From Clostridia bacterium (GTDB lineage Bacteria; Bacillota; Clostridia; Oscillospirales; CAG-272), in contig JAFTNI010000246.1 of NCBI GenBank assembly GCA_017451975.1, positions 1-8,450 on the forward strand: DNA of 8,450 nt. Direction: 5' to 3'. The translations under genes and the position numbers were made by a program. Positions within the stretch are counted from its first letter, which is position 1; each line of letters opens with the position of its first letter. The notes below the pieces were generated by a model, which saw only the letters and a program-made list of their open reading frames with translations, did no database searches and was not told the DNA's origin. Below, one piece after another: positions 4,732 through 8,450 of this stretch.

Positions 4732-6006
4732 TCAGAAATTCAATATAACAGTAAAATATTCGCCGTTGGCGTTGAAATTGTAGTGACCGCCTATTTTGTT
4801 GCAGAAGGCGACGATAGAACGTGTGCCGAAGCCGTGGCCCTCCTCGCGGTTGACGGGAATACCTTCACCGTCGAATTCGACCTTGCCGTTATATTTGTTT
4901 TTGATACGCGCTATAAACTTCGGCTTACTTATTACCTTTATTTCTATCCAACGCTCGGCGGCAGGCAATTTTTCGCAAGCGTGAATGGCGTTTTCTATCG
5001 CGTTTGCAAAAACCGTTGCAAGCTCGGTTGTGTCTACAGGTATTTCCTCGGGGAAATCGAAACCAAGCTCCAGCTTTATGCCGAGGCTTTCCGCTTGCCT
5101 TATGTAGTGCGAAAGCACCGCATCTATAACGGCGTTTTCGCAATATCTCGTGACCTGCGTGCTTTTAAAGGTCTGCGTATATTCCTTCAGCACAAATTCC
5201 AGCTCCTCATATTGCTTTCTGTCTACAAGCATGGCAATTGTGCGCAGCTTATGGCGGAAATTGTGGCGTTCCTCGCGGAATTTATCGTTTGCCTCTGCCA
5301 GCTCGCTCACGCGGGAAACAAGGTTTGCGCTTTGAAGCTTCAGGATGTCCTCTTGCTCGCTTTCCTCATACTCACGGTGCTGATGCAAAAGCGTCATAAT
5401 GATGTGCATATATACAAGCGGCATCAGTATGAAAACCAGGAGCATGACGGGATAATATTCCTGCCGTTCGGTAATCGGCGTAGGATTGTTCATAAAGAGC
5501 GTAATAGATACGTAGAAGATTGCCGCAATCGCGGTAAAGAGCCACCAGCCCTTTTTGGTCTGCCGCTGCACCTCCCTGTAGGGAGCGCGGAGCTTTTTCC
5601 ACATAAATCCTTCAAGCAAGGGGTATGCGGCAAGACGGATAAGAAACATTACGATATATGAATCGGGCGTGGTGTGGAAGTTGATGACCTGCGAAATATA
5701 CATAACCTCAAGCACGATGGTATCTACCATGCAGAAGGTAAAGAAGAAGCGGCCGTCTCTCTTTTTTGCGATGATGATAAAAAAGATCAAGCTTGGAAGC
5801 GAAAGCGTGAAAAGCATAATTGTGCCGAATATATCGGAGGGAATGAAGATTGCCGCAATGCCGTTTGCAACGAGCAGGGGGCCCATTGTAAAGAGCGTAA
5901 GCAGATTCGTTTTCTTTTTCGTATAACGTGATTCAAAGAGGATCATAAACATCAAGAGTGTATGAGCCAAAGACCAGAAGATAGATATATCCTTTAGTAT
6001 TGTCAT
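4732..6006 (-). CDS. GHKL-domain sensor histidine kinase (AgrC/HPK10-like)
   Basis: A 424-aa membrane kinase. Hydrophobic segments in residues 8-207 make about six or seven membrane helices (for example about 8-24, 58-79, 117-135, 153-172 and 186-207), with no large outer domain. A coiled-coil-like linker (about 208-246) leads to the dimerisation/phosphoacceptor region with RHNFRHKL, where H248 is the probable phosphorylated His by analogy with RHDxxN in AgrC-type kinases. The ATP-binding GHKL domain has the N box NAIENAI (336-342) and G box GHGFGT (390-395). I start at 6006, not at the in-frame ATG at 6063, because GGAGGG lies six bases upstream and the longer start would sit inside the regulator gene. 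It begins two bases after the regulator stop. No AgrB/AgrD-like gene is nearby, so the signal is unknown. Confidence 0.9.
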   Translation of the reverse strand: MTILKDISIFWSLAHTLLMFMILFESRYTKKKTNLLTLFTMGPLLVANGIAAIFIPSDIFGTIMLFTLSLPSLIFFIIIAKKRDGRFFFTFCMVDTIVLEVMYISQVINFHTTPDSYIVMFLIRLAAYPLLEGFMWKKLRAPYREVQRQTKKGWWLFTAIAAIFYVSITLFMNNPTPITERQEYYPVMLLVFILMPLVYMHIIMTLLHQHREYEESEQEDILKLQSANLVSRVSELAEANDKFREERHNFRHKLRTIAMLVDRKQYEELEFVLKEYTQTFKSTQVTRYCENAVIDAVLSHYIRQAESLGIKLELGFDFPEEIPVDTTELATVFANAIENAIHACEKLPAAERWIEIKVISKPKFIARIKNKYNGKVEFDGEGIPVNREEGHGFGTRSIVAFCNKIGGHYNFNANGEYFTVILNF

Positions 6007-6008
6007 GT

Positions 6009-6743
6009 TCAGCCCTCCGAATCGAGCAGGTAATCTGACCAAGCCACCCTCAGCTCTCGGCAAGCCTTTTTGCCGAGAAAAGGCTTATACGTATCGCCAA
6101 AAGCCACGGCTTCGTTTTCAATTTCGGTAACGTGGTCCAGGTTGACCGCCATGCCAGCGCCGCAAAGCACGAAGCGCTTATCGTCAAGCAAATCGGCTAT
6201 AGCCTCGCCAAAGCCCGAGCGCATGGAAAGCGACTCCACGCTTTTGCCGCCTACAAGGTGATAGATAACGGTGCGCTTGGAGGTTTCTATGTACATTATA
6301 CTGTCAAACGTGAGCTTTACCGTGCGCTCCTTCGTTTTCACAACGAAGCTTTTTTCGTTTTTTATATAAATTAAATCGAGTGCTTCATCGAGCGCTTCGT
6401 AAAAAGCTTCTTTCGTAATCGGCTTTATGATATAATTCAGCGCTTTTACGCGAAATGCATCGAGGGAATATTCCTCGCTCGACGTCAGATATATGATTTT
6501 TCCGTTATAGCCCGCATCGCGCAGCTTTTTGCCAAGCTGAATTCCGTTCATACCCGGCATTACAATATCGAGCACGTAAATATCGAAGCCGCCCGTTTTT
6601 TCCGCTTCCTCCAGAAGGTCGTAGGAGGTGCTGAACGTATGGAGCGAAAGCTTTTTTTCTTTTCTGTCTTTTAAATATTCCTCGGCAACAGCAACCGCTT
6701 GCCCTAGGCAATGCGGCTCGTCATCGCAAATTGCAATTCTCAT
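6009..6743 (-). CDS. LytTR-family response regulator
   Basis: A 244-aa protein. The receiver domain (about 1-120) has all key residues: acidic pair D7-D8, phosphoacceptor D59 in YVLDIVMPGMNG, T87/S88 and K107 before proline. The C-terminal half (about 132-240) is a LytTR DNA-binding domain, with KERTVKLTFDSIMYIETSKR and later FVLCGAGMAVNLDHVTEIEN. Such regulators bind short direct repeats upstream of target genes. AGGAG lies about seven bases before the ATG at 6743. It is the first gene of a two-gene operon with the kinase, two bases apart. Its own promoter carries an inverted repeat over the -35 box. Targets are not evident; the plus-strand genes from 7043 start in the shared spacer and are candidates. 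Confidence 0.93.
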   Translation of the reverse strand: MRIAICDDEPHCLGQAVAVAEEYLKDRKEKKLSLHTFSTSYDLLEEAEKTGGFDIYVLDIVMPGMNGIQLGKKLRDAGYNGKIIYLTSSEEYSLDAFRVKALNYIIKPITKEAFYEALDEALDLIYIKNEKSFVVKTKERTVKLTFDSIMYIETSKRTVIYHLVGGKSVESLSMRSGFGEAIADLLDDKRFVLCGAGMAVNLDHVTEIENEAVAFGDTYKPFLGKKACRELRVAWSDYLLDSEG

Positions 6744-6775
6744 AATTTTACTCCTAATGAAAGTTTTAACAATTT

Positions 6776-6804
6776 ATTATACCACACGCGCGCGCATTTG
6801 TCGA
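6776..6804 (-). promoter_or_regulatory. Promoter of the two-component operon
   Basis: Read on the minus strand: -35 TCGACA (6804-6799), one mismatch from consensus, a 17-bp spacer, and a perfect -10 TATAAT (6781-6776). The start would be near 6769, leaving a leader of about 25 nt that includes the AGGAG before the ATG at 6743. Confidence 0.8.
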
Positions 6805-6813
6805 GCATGCGCG
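6791..6813. promoter_or_regulatory. Inverted repeat CGCGCAT-N9-ATGCGCG over the -35 box
   Basis: CGCGCAT (6791-6797) and ATGCGCG (6807-6813) form a perfect seven-base dyad with nine bases between. Its centre at 6802 falls inside the -35 element of the two-component promoter. The position suits a repressor site, or a hairpin, in otherwise AT-rich surroundings. The binder is unknown. Confidence 0.45.
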
Positions 6814-6924
6814 TGAATTTTTTTGTTTAGCCTTGTGTCTTTTTAGCGGTCTGCTTTTGATGCGGTAAAATTAGATGAATACCTTTGAAATATTGAAAAT
6901 AAGGTGCGAAAACGAGTTTTTTGA

Positions 6925-6990
6925 GCTAATTTTGCGCAAAAATGGCTAATTTTACACAAACCCGCACAAATTGAAATTTTGTGCTATAAT
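6925..6990 (+). promoter_or_regulatory. Box array and extended -10 promoter upstream of the 107-aa gene
   Basis: GCTAATTTTGCGCAAA (6925-6940) and GCTAATTTTACACAAA (6945-6960) are direct repeats with an exact 20-bp period. The first contains the perfect palindrome TTTTGCGCAAAA (6930-6941). Next comes a dyad, GCACAAA (6964-6970) and TTTGTGC (6978-6984), that touches the -10 TATAAT (6985-6990). The -10 is extended by TGC (6982-6984) and has no clear -35, as at activated promoters. The rest of the 6744-7042 spacer is AT-rich with no other gene I can support. Confidence 0.5.
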
Positions 6991-7042
6991 ATTAGTATGA
7001 AAATCAATGCAGAATTTTTGCAGAAAAAAGGGAAGTGACTTT

Positions 7043-7366
7043 ATGAAAAAAGAAACCTATACAACCGATTTTTCAAGCCTTTGCGTGGCTGTTTGCGGCG
7101 AGTTGCCCACGGCTTGCGACCATTTGCTGAGCCTGGGAATAGTTAAAATCGACAAGTTTACAGATGCGGTAAACCTGAACGAAAACGATTATGACCTTAT
7201 TCTCGTTTACGCGCCCCAGGGCGAGGGGCTTATGAGCACGTGGGTATCGTCATCCGGCACGGAAAAGCTTATTCCGCTTCGCTTGCTTGCGGAGCCGCCC
7301 TGCCACTCCGCTTTGGTAGAGCTTAACTCCAAGCTTCGCAGAATACTTAAAGAAAAATCTGAGTAA
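7043..7366 (+). CDS. Hypothetical 107-aa cytoplasmic protein
   Basis: I do not recognise this protein. I start it at the ATG at 7043, six or seven bases after AGGGAAG (7029-7036); an ATG at 7007 in the same frame has no ribosome binding site and falls about 10 bases after the expected transcription start. It has no signal peptide or membrane helix. Alternating hydrophobic strands and helices (SLCVAVCGELPTACDHLLSL, then YDLILVYAP, then EKLIPLRLLAEPP) suggest a small Rossmann-like alpha/beta fold. A basic tail (KLRRILKEKSE) ends it. Four cysteines are present. It is 37 bases upstream of the repeat protein and probably shares its transcript. Confidence 0.65.
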   Translation: MKKETYTTDFSSLCVAVCGELPTACDHLLSLGIVKIDKFTDAVNLNENDYDLILVYAPQGEGLMSTWVSSSGTEKLIPLRLLAEPPCHSALVELNSKLRRILKEKSE

Positions 7367-7403
7367 GCACAAAAAATAAAATGTATACAGAAAGGGCAAT
7401 ACC

Positions 7404-8450
7404 ATGAAAAAGAAAAAACTGATTATCATTATTTCAATAATTGCGGCGCTGGTTATTACCGCAGGCGTAGTAATAACCGTTGCGGTGCTTGGCGGCGGCA
7501 AATGCGAGCACACATACGATAACACCTGCGACGTGACCTGCAACAAGTGCGGCGAGGAAAGAGCAATTGCTCACACGTGGGCAGAGGCAGACTGCACAAC
7601 GCCGAAAACCTGCACTGTTTGCGCGGCAACCGAGGGCGAAGCGCTCGGTCACACACCTGAAGCAGACGACGGCGACTGCACGACAGCGGTTGCTTGCTCT
7701 GTTTGCGGCGAAACGGCAATATCTGCAAAAACAAACCATATTGCAAACGCAGACGACGGCGACTGCACAACCGCCGTAACCTGCACCGCTTGCTCCGTTA
7801 TTATCACGGCGGCAAAAAGCCATGACTACACGGGTGCATGGCAGCAAAGCGCAACACAGCATTGGCACATATGCAAAAACGAGGGCTGCGAAGCAGTTGA
7901 CGGAAGAGAAGAGCACGACAAGGGTGCAGACGGCAAATGCATAGATTGCGGCTACACCATCGCCCCTCACGTTCATAGCTTCACGGCGGTGAAATATGAC
8001 GAAAGCGGCCACTGGAACGCTTGCGCCTGCGGCGAAGCAGACCCGAACGGCAAAAAAGAAGCACACAGCACAAGCGACGACCGCAACTGTGAAACCGCAG
8101 AGGTTTGCGCTTGCGGATATACGGTAACGGCGGCGAAAAACCACGAGCCCGAAGCAGACGACGGCGACTGCACAACGGCTGTAAAATGCCGGAACTGCGA
8201 TGAAGAAGTAGTTGCTGCCAATGCAAGCCACACGGGCGGTAAAGCTAACTGCACAAACCCCGCAAGCTGCGGCGTTTGCGGCAAGCCTTACGGCGAGATT
8301 GACGAAGATGCACACACATACGTTACGACATATATATGGGGCGATGATTTCGCTACCTGCACGGCAACGCGAGTTTGCATCTATAACGAGAACCATAAGG
8401 AAACGGAAACTGTAAACTCAAGCACAGAAGACGGTATTATTTTCACCGCA
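7404..8450 (+). CDS. Membrane-anchored Cys-rich CxxC repeat protein (3' end outside the window)
   Basis: From the ATG at 7404 the frame stays open for 349 codons to the window edge. AAAGGG (7391-7396) precedes it by seven bases. Residues 2-5 are lysines and about 6-29 a hydrophobic signal-anchor; GGKC at 31-34 is not a good lipobox. The rest is outside the cell, low-complexity and rich in Ala, Asp, Glu, Thr, Cys and His. Degenerate repeats follow the pattern C-x5/6-C-x2-C...H. Three nearly identical units start ADDGDCTTAV (residues 87, 116 and 251). Other CxxC pairs are at 46/49 and 70/73. Such repeats are common in clostridial surface proteins and may be disulfide-linked or metal-binding. 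No enzyme domain is visible in this part, so function and full length are unknown. Confidence 0.82.
   Translation, partial: MKKKKLIIIISIIAALVITAGVVITVAVLGGGKCEHTYDNTCDVTCNKCGEERAIAHTWAEADCTTPKTCTVCAATEGEALGHTPEADDGDCTTAVACSVCGETAISAKTNHIANADDGDCTTAVTCTACSVIITAAKSHDYTGAWQQSATQHWHICKNEGCEAVDGREEHDKGADGKCIDCGYTIAPHVHSFTAVKYDESGHWNACACGEADPNGKKEAHSTSDDRNCETAEVCACGYTVTAAKNHEPEADDGDCTTAVKCRNCDEEVVAANASHTGGKANCTNPASCGVCGKPYGEIDEDAHTYVTTYIWGDDFATCTATRVCIYNENHKETETVNSSTEDGIIFTA
7662..8173 (+). repeat. Three identical 20-bp coding repeats
   Basis: The 20-base word GCAGACGACGGCGACTGCAC occurs exactly at 7662-7681, 7749-7768 and 8154-8173, always in the same reading frame (encoding ADDGDC). Identity at the DNA level, including third codon positions, indicates recent duplication or gene conversion within this repeat protein. 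Confidence 0.85.

Noticed and set aside
4660..5661. Long plus-strand open frame of 333 codons
   Set aside because: It is antisense to the histidine kinase, whose N and G boxes and helices are clear, and it starts within the terminator.
6875..6949. 24-codon plus-strand ORF (MNTFEILKIRCENEFFELIL and four more) that could be a signal peptide for the kinase
   Set aside because: It has no ribosome binding site, runs into the repeated operator boxes and does not resemble AgrD.
6997..7038. 13-codon leader ORF (MKINAEFLQKKGK) before the 107-aa gene
   Set aside because: Its ATG falls on the expected transcription start, so it would be leaderless, and it shows no run of regulatory codons or attenuator hairpin.
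7434..8396. Minus-strand open frame of 320 codons
   Set aside because: It is the shadow of the repeat protein. The plus frame has a start, ribosome site, signal-anchor and regular Cys repeats.

Overview
The window looks like a chromosomal segment of a Gram-positive Clostridia-type (Firmicutes) bacterium. The evidence is strong AGGAGG-type ribosome binding sites, near-consensus sigma-A promoters, AT-rich spacers between genes of moderate GC, and family content: a DUF134 regulator, an ECF sigma factor with a DUF4367-type anti-sigma factor, a GHKL/LytTR two-component pair and a Cys-rich repeat surface protein. No tRNA, rRNA, CRISPR array, transposase or phage gene was seen. I could not assign a species.

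Layout, left to right. (1) 1-72, minus strand: the first 24 codons of a secreted or membrane protein, divergent from the next operon. (2) 212-1939, plus strand: a three-gene operon of a DUF134 DNA-binding protein, a siroheme/4Fe-4S reductase-like protein and a NifX-type metal-cluster protein with a His/Cys-rich tail. It has a near-perfect promoter embedded in an 11-bp repeated motif and ends at a strong terminator. (3) 2188-2641: an XRE-type regulator translationally coupled to a small acidic protein. The pair is flanked on both sides by near-identical double TTGTNNACAA boxes. (4) 2642-2981: a gene-poor stretch holding a GC-rich island closed by an 11-bp inverted repeat and followed by T6. It could be an unrecognised small RNA or a 38-codon ORF. 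(5) 2982-4648: an ECF sigma factor, its membrane anti-sigma factor (8-bp overlap) and a small exported protein, ending at a hairpin that can terminate both strands plus a second terminator. (6) 6743-4732, minus strand: a LytTR response regulator followed by a GHKL sensor kinase. (7) 6744-7042: a divergent regulatory region with an inverted repeat over the minus-strand -35 box and an array of repeated boxes before the next plus-strand promoter. (8) 7043-8450: an unrecognised 107-aa protein and the first 349 codons of a membrane-anchored Cys-rich repeat protein that runs off the window.

Functionally this is several sensing and response modules side by side: a metal/Fe-S redox operon under probable DUF134 control, a small XRE cassette, an envelope sigma/anti-sigma system with a possible exported effector, and a peptide- or stress-type two-component system. 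Nothing here proves an undescribed system. The best candidates for new biology are the duplicated TTGTNNACAA boxes around the XRE cassette, the GC-rich island at 2752-2879, and the operator-like arrays at 104-154 and 6925-6984.
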